This document shows, piece by piece, positions 1 through 8,578 of a stretch of DNA of 39,067 bases. A program made the translations under genes and the position numbers. Location: NCBI RefSeq assembly GCF_017635265.1, contig NZ_JAGBLU010000018.1, positions 1 to 39,067 of the forward strand, in the 5' to 3' direction. The notes under the pieces are model-generated. The model saw only the letters and a program-made list of their open reading frames with translations, was not told the origin of the DNA and made no database searches. This DNA is from Butyrivibrio sp. Its GTDB lineage: Bacteria; Bacillota; Clostridia; Lachnospirales; Lachnospiraceae. Positions within the stretch are counted from its first letter, which is position 1. The number at the start of each line of letters is the position of its first letter.

Positions 1-39
1 ATGCACGAAGATGATGAATTCTTTGACGAGGTAGACTGA
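1..39 (+). CDS. C-terminal tail of an upstream gene (partial)
   Basis: The window opens inside a reading frame that ends with the acidic tail DDEFFDEVD and a TGA stop at 37-39. A strong terminator follows 30 nt later, which supports a real gene end. The ATG at position 1 is probably internal. Too little is present to name the product. Confidence 0.5.
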   Translation: MHEDDEFFDEVD

Positions 40-70
40 TAATAACAATCAGCATACCTCCGCTTTGCAT

Positions 71-94
71 GGCCCGGTCTTGCCCGGGCCTTTT
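71..94 (+). terminator. Intrinsic terminator of the upstream gene
   Basis: GGCCCGG (71-77) pairs with CCGGGCC (84-90) around a 6-nt loop and is followed by TTTT. It sits 32 nt after the stop codon of the upstream gene. Confidence 0.85.
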
Positions 95-135
95 AATTCA
101 AGGTTGCGCCGTAAAGGCGCAATTTCCTATTAAAT

Positions 136-182
136 AAAAAAGAGGCCTCGCACTAACTAATTAGTGCGACAGCCCCTTTTTA
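136..182. terminator. Second, bidirectional terminator hairpin
   Basis: TCGCACTAA (148-156) and TTAGTGCGA (161-169) form a perfect 9-bp stem with a 4-nt loop. A-rich sequence on the left and CCCCTTTTTAT on the right extend the pairing, so it can act in both directions. It insulates the sugar transporter promoter region from upstream transcription. Confidence 0.8.
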
Positions 183-244
183 TTGTATTTTTTACAATTA
201 AATATTCATCACTTTATTTTTTCTTGTCGAATTTCACCACAAAG

Positions 245-258
245 CTTACGCGCATAAG
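245..258. promoter_or_regulatory. Distal LacI-type operator candidate
   Basis: CTTACGCGCATAAG is a palindrome around a central GCGC with one mismatched pair. It resembles LacI-family operators, which are palindromes with a central CG. It matches the proximal site at 445-460 in the core (TTAxGCGC). Centre-to-centre distance is 201 bp, about 19 helical turns, which would suit DNA looping. No LacI-family gene lies in the window. The rest of the 300-bp AT-rich stretch has no gene. Confidence 0.55.
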
Positions 259-444
259 TGCGGATAATTTACTATAATTTATTATCTTTTAATACGTTTT
301 ATTATATTTTTAGATTTTTCTTCTATATTTGCAAATCCGTCAACCACGCTATTTTGCGCGATTATTGAACATGTAGTCAATATTAATTTTAGCAAACTAG
401 CTTGAATTTCTGGCTTTTTTGTGCTAATTTGAATATAGCGTACA

Positions 445-460
445 ACTTATGCGCAAAAGT
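445..460. promoter_or_regulatory. Proximal LacI-type operator at the transporter promoter
   Basis: ACTTATGCGCAAAAGT is a 16-bp palindrome around GCGC with a single mismatched pair. It lies 62 nt upstream of the substrate-binding protein start and would overlap a weak candidate promoter (TTTGTG 418-423, 17 nt, TACAAC 441-446). A half-like site TTTTGCGC occurs at 352-359. The arrangement suggests repression by a LacI-type regulator responding to the transported sugar. Confidence 0.6.
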
Positions 461-521
461 AACCGCCAAAAAGTAAATAAGTTATGGCAATTTGCACAAA
501 GAGGCAAAAGGAGGAAACAAA

Positions 522-1868
522 ATGAAAAAGAAACTCATGTCAGTTCTTCTTGCAGGCACAATGGTTCTTTCACTTGCAGCTTGCGGAGAAACAGCAGCTG
601 ACACAACAACTTCGTCTGACAACACTCAGGCTCAGACAGAAACTCAGTCAGCTGACACTGCTGCAACAACTGAAACTGCAGAAGCTACAAGCGAAGTAGC
701 CGGAACACAGGAAGCTGTTCGTCTTCTCAATGGTAAGCCTGAGATCAACGATCAGATGCAGGCTCTTGCAGCTAAGTATCTTGAAGAGACAGGCAATGTT
801 CTTACAGTTGAGACAATCGGTGGCGACACAAACGCTTCTGACGAACTTAAGAAAATGTATCAGGCAGGCAACATGCCGGATATCTTCGTTATCGAAGCTA
901 ACCAGGCAGCTAACTGGGATGGAATGCTTGCAGACCTCGCCGGTGAAGAATGGACAAATAAGACAGGATTCGAACTTGTTGATTCAACAATGGGTACAAT
1001 CGGTTTTCCTTACACTGTAGAGGCTACAGCTCTTGGTTACAATGCTGACATCCTTGCCAAGGCAGGAATCGATCCTTCTACACTTACAAGCCCTGATGCT
1101 TGGAAAGCTGCATGTGAGACTCTTGATTCCAAGAAGGATGAGCTTGGTATCACTGCTGTATTTGGATGGTGTGCAGAACCTACAAACCTTGGATGGTCTT
1201 CAGGTACACACGTATTTGCTCAGTACCTTGATGCAGGACTTAAGGCTGACGATACAACATACATCGATCTTCTTAACGATGGCGGTCAGATTGATGAAGC
1301 AAGAATGAAGAACTTCGCTGAGTTCATCGGCATGATGAATCAGTATTCAGATCCTGCTCTCTTAGTTGACGGTACATATGACAATCAAGTTGCCGGATTT
1401 AAGGAAGGCAAGTATGTATTTATCACACAGGGTAACTGGTGTGTAACATCTCCTGACGATGTATCATTCGAGTGTGGATTTGCTCCATATGCATTTGAAG
1501 ATGGAATCAACACAATCATTGCAGGACCACCTTCATACTGGGTAGCATATTCAGAAGGTAACGTTGATGGTGCAAAGGCATTCTTTAACTGGTGCGCAGG
1601 AGATTCAGCTCAGAATATCCTTGTAAATGATGCAGGTCTTGTATCTCCGTTTGATGATTGCCAGTACGAAGCAGTTAACCCATTCTACAAGAGTATGAAC
1701 AGCTACATCACAGCAGGTAATTACTCAGGATGGCACACAATGCTTAAGAAGGATGGCCTTCAGAACGAAACATGTAACGTATTTGCAGACTATGCAAAGG
1801 GCAAACTTGATGCTGATGGATTCGTATCAACAATGGCTCAGGTAATTTCTGCTTACTACGCACAGTAA
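522..1868 (+). CDS. Sugar ABC transporter substrate-binding lipoprotein
   Basis: This is a 448-residue extracellular solute-binding protein (SBP family 1 type) that captures an oligosaccharide outside the cell and delivers it to the two permeases encoded next. A signal peptide with lipobox LAAC (Cys21) is followed by a Thr/Ser/Ala-rich linker to about residue 65, then a periplasmic-binding-protein-like fold with many aromatic residues. The ATG at 522 is chosen because AGGAGG lies at 509-514; an in-frame TTG at 492 has no ribosome binding site. The GH36 alpha-galactosidase encoded nearby makes alpha-galactosides a plausible substrate, but that is inference. Confidence 0.93.
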   Translation: MKKKLMSVLLAGTMVLSLAACGETAADTTTSSDNTQAQTETQSADTAATTETAEATSEVAGTQEAVRLLNGKPEINDQMQALAAKYLEETGNVLTVETIGGDTNASDELKKMYQAGNMPDIFVIEANQAANWDGMLADLAGEEWTNKTGFELVDSTMGTIGFPYTVEATALGYNADILAKAGIDPSTLTSPDAWKAACETLDSKKDELGITAVFGWCAEPTNLGWSSGTHVFAQYLDAGLKADDTTYIDLLNDGGQIDEARMKNFAEFIGMMNQYSDPALLVDGTYDNQVAGFKEGKYVFITQGNWCVTSPDDVSFECGFAPYAFEDGINTIIAGPPSYWVAYSEGNVDGAKAFFNWCAGDSAQNILVNDAGLVSPFDDCQYEAVNPFYKSMNSYITAGNYSGWHTMLKKDGLQNETCNVFADYAKGKLDADGFVSTMAQVISAYYAQ

Positions 1869-1880
1869 TATAAACTTTTA

Positions 1881-1908
1881 GGGCAGGGCACACGTGTCCT
1901 GCCCTTTA
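1881..1908 (+). terminator. Terminator or attenuator after the binding-protein gene
   Basis: GGGCAGG (1881-1887) pairs with CCTGCCC (1898-1904), followed by TTTATTT. It lies between the binding-protein gene and the permeases. Partial termination here would keep the binding protein in excess, as is common for ABC operons. Confidence 0.8.
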
Positions 1909-1950
1909 TTTGAAAAAGGCACTTGATTTTTGAATTTAGTGCGGTCCATA

Positions 1951-1992
1951 CAAGTTCACCCGGTAATTTCCTATTAAATCCGGTTGAACTTG
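1951..1992 (+). repeat. Long hairpin with a loop repeated upstream of the operon
   Basis: A 13-bp stem with one mismatch (1951-1963 with 1980-1992) encloses a 16-nt loop. Fifteen loop bases (1965-1979, AATTTCCTATTAAAT) recur exactly at 121-135, directly after another small hairpin (104-110 with 116-122). The function is unknown. It lies in the leader of the permease genes and may be an mRNA processing or stabilising element. Confidence 0.55.
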
Positions 1993-2041
1993 ATTTTACC
2001 AGTGATAAATATTTTTATGCCTCACGAAAGGGGGATTACTT

Positions 2042-3091
2042 ATGAGTACATTTTCTATAGGGAGAAAGGCAACATCATTTATTTGCCTTATAGCAGGAAT
2101 TGTGCTTACAATAGTTGGTTTAGGTATGTCAATAGCCGGCACAGGAAACGTGTATAGGGGAGCAATGCTCGTTTGCGGCATCATACTTTTCTTTATAGGA
2201 TTGTACTTATTCCCAACTCTTAAGCATCACCGTTCTATTATTAACTTTATATTTCTTTTTCCACTTCTGTTTGCATTCCTTGTAACTGTTATCATTCCTC
2301 TTTTCCTTGGTATCGGTTATTCCTTTACAGACTGGGATGGTATCAGACTTAAAGGCTTTGTTGGTTTTTCCAACTATGCAAGAATGTTCAAGCAGCCGGC
2401 TTTCTTATGGTCAACACTTTTAACATTTTTATTCGTTGTTTTTAACATGATACTTGTTAATCTTGTGGCTTTTCTTCTGGCACTTTTGTGTACATCCAAG
2501 ATCAAAGGCCTTGGATTCTTTAGAGCAGCTTACTTCCTCCCAAACCTTATTGGAGGAATCGTACTTGGTTATATTTGGCAGTTCATTTTCAGTAATGTAG
2601 TAACAAAGTTCACCGGAACTTATTCAATGCTTTCGGATACAAATACAGCGTTTATCGCTATAATTATCGTATATATCTGGCAGTACGCAGGTTACATAAT
2701 GCTCATCTATATCACAGGACTAAATACAATTCCGGGAGATGTACTTGAAGCATCTGCCATCGATGGTGCAAATAAAATGCAGACTCTTTTCAACATAAAG
2801 CTTCCAATGATTGCACCGACTATTACAATCTGTACTTTCCTTACTTTAACTTCAGCCTTCAAGCAGTTCGATGTTAACCTTGCTCTTACAAACGGTAAAG
2901 GTTCAGTTCAGTTCTTCGGTAACTACATTGCAAACGGTACTGAAATGCTGGCGCTTAACATCTATACAACAGCAGTTATCAACAATGATTACGCTCTTGG
3001 ACAGGCAAAGGCAGTTCTGTTCTTCATTATTCTGGCTATTGTCTCCATTGTTCAGGTTCGTGTATCAAATAAGAGGGAGGTGGAATTATAA
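2042..3091 (+). CDS. CUT1 sugar ABC transporter permease, MalF-like
   Basis: A 349-residue membrane permease that forms the translocation channel with the next gene product. The N-terminal 75 residues add a transmembrane hairpin to the usual six-helix core. The EAA loop that docks the ATPase is visible near residues 237-265 (EASAIDG, then KLPMIAP). The start is supported by AAAGGGGG seven to eight bases upstream. No ATPase gene accompanies the operon; CUT1 systems in Firmicutes commonly share an MsmK/MalK-type ATPase encoded elsewhere. Its stop codon overlaps the next start by one base. Confidence 0.93.
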   Translation: MSTFSIGRKATSFICLIAGIVLTIVGLGMSIAGTGNVYRGAMLVCGIILFFIGLYLFPTLKHHRSIINFIFLFPLLFAFLVTVIIPLFLGIGYSFTDWDGIRLKGFVGFSNYARMFKQPAFLWSTLLTFLFVVFNMILVNLVAFLLALLCTSKIKGLGFFRAAYFLPNLIGGIVLGYIWQFIFSNVVTKFTGTYSMLSDTNTAFIAIIIVYIWQYAGYIMLIYITGLNTIPGDVLEASAIDGANKMQTLFNIKLPMIAPTITICTFLTLTSAFKQFDVNLALTNGKGSVQFFGNYIANGTEMLALNIYTTAVINNDYALGQAKAVLFFIILAIVSIVQVRVSNKREVEL

Positions 3092-3960
3092 TGCATACAA
3101 AAGAAAAAACATCCAGCGTAGTAATAAGGCTGATAATTGCAATTATTGTAGCGGTCTATGTATTATTCCCATTTTTCCTGCTTCTTATAAATTCAGGTAA
3201 AGTGACATCTGACATTACATCCAATCCGGTAAGTCTTTCAGGTGCCAGCCTTTCACAGCTCCTTGAAAATATTAAGGCAGTAATAAATGATCCTAACTTC
3301 CTGTTTTGGAGTTCATTTGGTTCATCAGCACTTATCACAGTAGTTTCACTTGTTTTATTATCACTTTTCGGTGCTATGGCTGCATGGGTAATATGCCGTA
3401 ACAAAACGGTTTGGTCAACAGTTATTTACTTCACCTTTATTGCTTCAATGATCATTCCTTTCCAGGTAGTAATGCTTCCTCTTATCTCTACCTTCCGTGA
3501 CGTTGGCAAGTTTATCGGCATTTCAATGCTTCAATCCGTTCCGGGCATCGTATTTGCTTACCTTGGATTCGGCGGTGCCATGACAGTATTCATTCTTAAC
3601 GGATTTATAAAGGGAGTTCCTTACGATCTCGAAGAGGCTGCTTCAATCGATGGATGTTCACCGGAGCAAACATTTTTCCAGATCATATTCCCTCTGCTGA
3701 CTCCTGTTATTACCACTGTTACTATTCTTAACGGTATGTGGATTTGGAATGACTATCTTCTTCCATCTATGATGCTTGGGCAAAACGGAAAGGTAATGAC
3801 AATTCCTATTGCAATACAGAAATTCGTAGGATCTTACGTAAAGAGCTGGGATAGAATTCTTCCGGCAGCACTTCTTGCAATAGTACCAATGATCATCCTC
3901 TTCCTCATCGCCCAAAGGCAGATCATGGAAGGCATGATCGAAGGTGCCGTAAAAGGCTAA
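3091..3960 (+). CDS. CUT1 sugar ABC transporter permease, MalG-like
   Basis: A 289-residue second permease subunit with about six transmembrane helices and a clear EAA loop (EEAASIDGCSP, then IIFPLLTPVI). It partners the MalF-like protein and the upstream lipoprotein. Its ATG shares a base with the TAA of the previous gene, and GGGAGGTGG lies just ahead inside that gene, so the two are translationally coupled. It is the last gene of the operon; a strong terminator follows. Confidence 0.93.
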   Translation: MHTKEKTSSVVIRLIIAIIVAVYVLFPFFLLLINSGKVTSDITSNPVSLSGASLSQLLENIKAVINDPNFLFWSSFGSSALITVVSLVLLSLFGAMAAWVICRNKTVWSTVIYFTFIASMIIPFQVVMLPLISTFRDVGKFIGISMLQSVPGIVFAYLGFGGAMTVFILNGFIKGVPYDLEEAASIDGCSPEQTFFQIIFPLLTPVITTVTILNGMWIWNDYLLPSMMLGQNGKVMTIPIAIQKFVGSYVKSWDRILPAALLAIVPMIILFLIAQRQIMEGMIEGAVKG

Positions 3961-3972
3961 TCTCGCAAGAGC

Positions 3973-4018
3973 AAAAAAAATCCAATGGTGCCCATAGGCA
4001 TCATTGGATTTTTTTATT
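3973..4018. terminator. Bidirectional terminator between convergent genes
   Basis: A 12-bp stem (3981-3992 with 3997-4008, one G-T pair, CATA loop) is flanked by A8 on the left and T7 on the right. It serves both the sugar transporter operon (plus) and the DUF1858 gene (minus). Confidence 0.93.
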
Positions 4019-4039
4019 GCTCTTGCATAAATGTACAGA

Positions 4040-4309
4040 TTATACGTTGTGCTCTGCGAGGTAATCGTTGAGAGCGTCTACGATTTCTTCGCCATCAATT
4101 CCGTGAACTGCACATGCCTCAGATAATGACTCCATCTGAGATGCCGGACAGTGAATACATCCCATTCCGCACTCCATAAGAAACTGAGCAGCCAGTGGAT
4201 GCTTTGTAATAATTTCACCAACAAGCATATCCGGTGTAACTAGATTCTCGTTTTCCATTTCTTTTTTCTCTCCTTCTTCATTTCCGAAAAGTAGGTCCCT
4301 TAATCCCAT
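4040..4309 (-). CDS. DUF1858 / hybrid-cluster-associated redox disulfide domain protein
   Basis: An 89-residue protein. Residues 22-89 match the small DUF1858 domain seen next to hybrid-cluster and Fe-S proteins: TPDMLVGEII, then a GMGCIHCPAS motif with a CxxC pair. Family knowledge suggests a redox-active dithiol or metal-binding helper. The ATG at 4309 follows GAGGAGGT with good spacing. It lies 45 nt after the ferredoxin-fused aldo/keto reductase gene on the same strand, probably in one transcript, which fits a redox partner role; that link is inference. Confidence 0.82.
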   Translation of the reverse strand: MGLRDLLFGNEEGEKKEMENENLVTPDMLVGEIITKHPLAAQFLMECGMGCIHCPASQMESLSEACAVHGIDGEEIVDALNDYLAEHNV

Positions 4310-4354
4310 GATATGACCTCCTCAAATTTTTAAATTAAATTGTGTAAAATGATT

Positions 4355-5389
4355 TTACCTCACACTTACTTTCCCTGCAAGTACATTTTTGTAATCTTCA
4401 TAATTCTTTTTTAGAAGTTCAGGTGTACTAAGCTCATACGGGCACTTTTTGGTGCAGGCTCTGCAATTTATACACTCATCAATTTTAGCCATTTCAGACT
4501 GCCAATACTCATTAAGCCAGCTCTCCGAAGGAGCTCTTCTAAGCATAAGAGACATTCTTGCACAGTTATTGATCTGAATTCCCTTAGGGCATGGCATACA
4601 ATATCCACATCCTCTGCAGAAATCACCCGAAAGCTCATCTTTTTCTTTATCAATAAACGCTTTGATCTCATCTGAAAATTCGGGACTGTTATCCATGTAG
4701 GAAAGCCATTCGTCAAGCTCTGCCTCTCTCTGAATCCCCCAGATCGGCATCACATTATCAAACCGGCTCATAAATGCAAACGCAGCATCAGACTTATTTA
4801 TAAGTCCGCCGGCAAGACCTTTCATAGCGATAAAGCCCATATTATGTTCCCGGCATTTTTTAACCAGTTCTATTTCCTTATCGGTAGAAAGATAGCTGAA
4901 TGGATACTGCAACGTCTCATACAGACCACTCTCTATTATCTCCTCAGCTACCATGAGCTTATGAGTCGTAATTCCGATGTGTTTAATGAGGCCTTTTGCC
5001 TTAGCCTCCTCCATGCATTCATACATTCCCGTTCCATCGCCGGGTCTATAACACTGTGATACCATATGGAACTGGTATATATCGACATGGTCAGTCTGAA
5101 GGAGCTTTAATGATGTCTCCAGATCTTTCCAAAATCCATCCGGATCCTTTGCTGTAGTTTTGGTAGCTATAAAGATGTTATCACGGACACCATACTCCAT
5201 AAGACCTTTGCCAAGCTTTTCCTCCGAGTCGCTATAGGCCCTTGCTGTGTCAAAAAATCTCATGCCACCATCGTAAGCCTTCCTTAAAATCCTAACAGAA
5301 GTCTCCATGTCATCTCGCTGAATCGGGAGCGCACCAAAGCCATTCTGTGGCGCAACAATGCCTGTACTGCCTAAAGTTATATTCTTCAT
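4355..5389 (-). CDS. Aldo/keto reductase with C-terminal 4Fe-4S ferredoxin domain
   Basis: A 344-residue cytoplasmic oxidoreductase. The aldo/keto reductase barrel spans about residues 1-240 with the expected catalytic set Asp47, Tyr52, Lys77 and His108. A ferredoxin-like end carries two cysteine clusters, Cys258/261/264/267 and Cys306/309/312/316. This fusion is widespread in anaerobic Firmicutes, where the iron-sulfur domain may replace or supplement NADPH as electron source. The substrate cannot be told. The ATG at 5389 is preceded by TAGGAGA. It sits 87 nt downstream of the alpha-galactosidase gene. Confidence 0.92.
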   Translation of the reverse strand: MKNITLGSTGIVAPQNGFGALPIQRDDMETSVRILRKAYDGGMRFFDTARAYSDSEEKLGKGLMEYGVRDNIFIATKTTAKDPDGFWKDLETSLKLLQTDHVDIYQFHMVSQCYRPGDGTGMYECMEEAKAKGLIKHIGITTHKLMVAEEIIESGLYETLQYPFSYLSTDKEIELVKKCREHNMGFIAMKGLAGGLINKSDAAFAFMSRFDNVMPIWGIQREAELDEWLSYMDNSPEFSDEIKAFIDKEKDELSGDFCRGCGYCMPCPKGIQINNCARMSLMLRRAPSESWLNEYWQSEMAKIDECINCRACTKKCPYELSTPELLKKNYEDYKNVLAGKVSVR

Positions 5390-5476
5390 ATTGTTCTCCT
5401 ACCAATACAAAAAAAATTATTTATTCTCTGCCAATATACTCTATAGTTAAACACTTGGTTATTGATGCAGACGCAC

Positions 5477-7849
5477 TTAAACTTCAGTAAATAAGTACAA
5501 TCTGGTATCACCAGTTCTCATTATACGTGTTCCTTCATTGTAACCGGTTCCGCAAAATGCCGAGTTAAGGGCTACACCATGTCCATTGAATGCCGCACCT
5601 ATAGCAGTTGCCTTCTGCTCTTCTCCATTCATATCCATGAATTTATCAATTATATTGTGAATAATTCCATCCTGTTTAACATGGACAGGAGTCATCATAT
5701 TTACCAGACTTCCAAAATCCTTAACGCTGTATGGAACAACTCTGCCAACCATGTTATAGACTTTTTCATCATCAAGTCCGACAGTCCTTAAGCACTTGTA
5801 ATCTTTATTAGGTCTTGCGTTCTTTTCAACCACAAATGCCACCGCTTTTTTCTTATCTTTACTTACTATAATGTAACCATCCTCAGGAAGTCTGTAATAA
5901 TCTCCGAACTGGAACAATTCTCTATTATTCTTATAATACTCTACCTGATTTGCAACGGCCTTTTTATCTGAATCAGACATATCACAAAGATTAAGCTCAT
6001 AGCCAAAGCATCCTGCTGCCGCAACCTCAAACCTTGTCTCAAGAGGAACGGAATTAAGTGTCTGATGGTTAGGACAAGCTGATACGTGGGCTCCCACCGT
6101 ACTTGTCGGATAACCGTAGCTGTAGCCTCTCTGGATATCAATTCTGCAAAAAGCATCCGTATCATCACTTCCCCAGATCTGCGGGAAATAGCTTAAAATT
6201 CCAAGATCAAACCTGTTTCCACCGGCAGAGCAACCCTCAAAGAGAATCTCAGTGAAAGCCTCAGTAAGTGTTTTCATGATTCTATATAATCCAAGGTAAT
6301 ATCTGTGTTGGAACTCGCCCTGCCTCTCCGCGGGAAGTCCTACCGAGTACCTGTCGGAGAATGTTCTGTTCATATCCCATTTAACATAAGATACTTTTCC
6401 GGATGAAAAGACCTTCTTCATGGAATCGATAATATAATCCTGAACTTCTGTCCTTGTAAGATCAAGGTTCATCTGGTTTCTACAGGTAGAATGCGGATGT
6501 CCCGGAACGATTACAGCCCAGTCGGGATGTGCTCTGTAAAGGTCACTATTCTCATTGACCATTTCAGGCTCTACCCATATTCCAAACATCATTCCCATTG
6601 CATCAAGTTTTTCAGAAAACTCTTTTATTCCGCCAGGAAGTTTCTTCTTATTCTCATACCAATCGCCAAGTGACTTATCATCATTATTTCTCTCGCCAAA
6701 CCAGCCGTCATCCATTACAAAAAGTTCTATTCCACACTTTTTTGCTTCTTTGGCAAGTGAGAGAAGTGAATTCTGGGTGAAGTTAAAATATGCAGCTTCC
6801 CAGCTGTTTATAAGGATTGGTCTTTCTTTCTTTTTCCAGCTGCCTCTGACAACATGCTCACGCACGAAATCATGCATGTTGATACTCATGGCATTCATTC
6901 CCTTTGATGAAAATGTCATAACAGCTTCCGGTGCTTCAAATTTCTCTCCCGGAGTTAACGCCCAGTTAAATCCTGTTGGCTGAATACCGCTTACAAAACG
7001 GCTCATGCTGTGTCCATTGGAAGAAAGAGATTCATAGTGGTTACCACTGTATATAAGATTAAAACCGTAACAATCGCCATGGGTATCGTCAGCATCCGCG
7101 CTACTTACTATTACAAACGGATTGGATCTTGAGCCGGACTCTCCTGCAGCAAGTTCTTCACACACTACCTTTCCGCCATTGCAAACACTTTCGTATTTGC
7201 CCATTTCATCTGCCCATCGTCCATGGAAGGAAGTCATCTTATAGGAAGGAGAATTAAAGTCAACAGCTGTACTAAGAATTCTCTCAATTCTGATATCCTT
7301 GTCGGAATCATTGTAAAGAACCGCACTTCTTGTGATCACATCACATTCCGGAAATACGGAATAAACAAGATCGAGTCTTGCATTATATTCCTTATCTTTC
7401 AGTGTAACAACAAGCTGTTCTACATTACCATCCGGTGTTTCATTATTTTCTGCATATGATGAAGGAAGAGTTTTAAGGAGTTCCTTTCCCTCTTTTATCT
7501 CATATTTGTCAAAAAGAAAATCCACTGTTGTATTACCATCAGCATATGTAAGTTCTACAAACGGATCTCTTATATCACCTTTTCCAAAGCTGCTCATTTC
7601 AAGGCAAAGCTGCTCCAAAAGGATTTTACTGTGTTCACTTGAATACACAATTGTATTGCCGGCACCGTTAAAATGTTTGGGTGCCATAACCGCAGCTATA
7701 CTGTCAAGCATAGATACGCCTGTCTCTTTATTTGAAAAAATCTTATCCCCATAATGTAAATGCTCAAGATGCCCGGAATCAAGCTTTCTGAACATATAGG
7801 ATGTATTTTTAGTCTGAAGCAAAAATACCTTCTCATTTGTGATAATCAT
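5477..7849 (-). CDS. Alpha-galactosidase, GH36 family
   Basis: A 790-residue cytoplasmic enzyme that releases terminal alpha-1,6-galactose from raffinose- or melibiose-type sugars. An N-terminal beta-sandwich (about 1-330) precedes the catalytic barrel. Visible signatures are WEAAYFNF near 350, DDGWFGERN near 380, the nucleophile Asp492 in KWDMNR, and the probable acid/base Asp562 in GSDDTDAF, 70 residues later as in characterised GH36 enzymes. No signal peptide is seen, so the substrate must be imported, perhaps by the transporter at 522-3960. AGGAGA precedes the start. A TetR gene lies 92 nt upstream on the same strand. Confidence 0.95.
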   Translation of the reverse strand: MIITNEKVFLLQTKNTSYMFRKLDSGHLEHLHYGDKIFSNKETGVSMLDSIAAVMAPKHFNGAGNTIVYSSEHSKILLEQLCLEMSSFGKGDIRDPFVELTYADGNTTVDFLFDKYEIKEGKELLKTLPSSYAENNETPDGNVEQLVVTLKDKEYNARLDLVYSVFPECDVITRSAVLYNDSDKDIRIERILSTAVDFNSPSYKMTSFHGRWADEMGKYESVCNGGKVVCEELAAGESGSRSNPFVIVSSADADDTHGDCYGFNLIYSGNHYESLSSNGHSMSRFVSGIQPTGFNWALTPGEKFEAPEAVMTFSSKGMNAMSINMHDFVREHVVRGSWKKKERPILINSWEAAYFNFTQNSLLSLAKEAKKCGIELFVMDDGWFGERNNDDKSLGDWYENKKKLPGGIKEFSEKLDAMGMMFGIWVEPEMVNENSDLYRAHPDWAVIVPGHPHSTCRNQMNLDLTRTEVQDYIIDSMKKVFSSGKVSYVKWDMNRTFSDRYSVGLPAERQGEFQHRYYLGLYRIMKTLTEAFTEILFEGCSAGGNRFDLGILSYFPQIWGSDDTDAFCRIDIQRGYSYGYPTSTVGAHVSACPNHQTLNSVPLETRFEVAAAGCFGYELNLCDMSDSDKKAVANQVEYYKNNRELFQFGDYYRLPEDGYIIVSKDKKKAVAFVVEKNARPNKDYKCLRTVGLDDEKVYNMVGRVVPYSVKDFGSLVNMMTPVHVKQDGIIHNIIDKFMDMNGEEQKATAIGAAFNGHGVALNSAFCGTGYNEGTRIMRTGDTRLYLFTEV

Positions 7850-7941
7850 TTGCTTTCTCCTCTAATGACGCCAATTTATTATCTGACTTACTCCGGCCGG
7901 ATACTGATACCTCAGCTCAGCCAAATTCGCATCGAACGGTA

Positions 7942-8514
7942 TCATGCTTTCTCTGCAACAATTAATCCATTCATTACTATATCAATCATCTCATTGAGAG
8001 CTTCCTCATAGCTGTAACCTGTACCTGTAAGTTCTCTTGAACTTAGGAATTTCTCGATAACACCCTCGATTATAAGTTTTATGAAATCTATAGGCATTTT
8101 CTTGATAAGCCCTTCATCCATAGCTTTTTGCAAGAGCTTCTCTGTCTCTCCCCAATCACTCTCTACTCTTTCAGCAATCTTTTTATAAACTTCAGGATAT
8201 TTTTCTCTGAGCTGATATACTCGTCTGAAATCAATATTTTTATAATTGTCGGGAAGACAAACAATAAGCTTCTTTATCTTTTCAATCAGTTCCAAAGAAT
8301 TGTCGGCTATAATCTCAGCCTCTTTTTCCTTAATGGCAGAAAAACCATAATCTACTGTTGCAAAGAAAAGCTCATCCTTATCATTGAATTCTTTATAAAT
8401 AGTCTTTTTACTTATATGAAGTTCTTTGGATATGTCATCCATTGTAAACTTCATTCCTTTTGCATTGAACTGATTTATAACCGAATCCATTATTTTTTTC
8501 TTTACATCGTTCAA
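7942..8514 (-). CDS. TetR-family transcriptional regulator
   Basis: A 190-residue regulator with a TetR-type N-terminal helix-turn-helix (MDDISKELHISKKTIYKEF, about residues 24-42) and a variable ligand-binding C-terminus. The start is assigned to TTG at 8514 because CAGGAGGGG ends six bases upstream. An in-frame ATG at 8559 would place that ribosome binding site inside the gene. It lies directly upstream of the alpha-galactosidase gene with no terminator visible between, so they may be cotranscribed. Whether it controls the galactosidase is unknown. Confidence 0.87.
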   Translation of the reverse strand: MNDVKKKIMDSVINQFNAKGMKFTMDDISKELHISKKTIYKEFNDKDELFFATVDYGFSAIKEKEAEIIADNSLELIEKIKKLIVCLPDNYKNIDFRRVYQLREKYPEVYKKIAERVESDWGETEKLLQKAMDEGLIKKMPIDFIKLIIEGVIEKFLSSRELTGTGYSYEEALNEMIDIVMNGLIVAEKA

Positions 8515-8578
8515 TTGTATCCCCTCCTGTAATAATGCTTTGTGCAACACTAGTATCATGCTACTGTATATTTACCCA

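Noticed and set aside
492-521. Ten-codon N-terminal extension of the binding protein from a TTG start
   Set aside because: No ribosome binding site precedes it, and it would put extra residues ahead of a perfect signal peptide; the ATG at 522 has AGGAGG.
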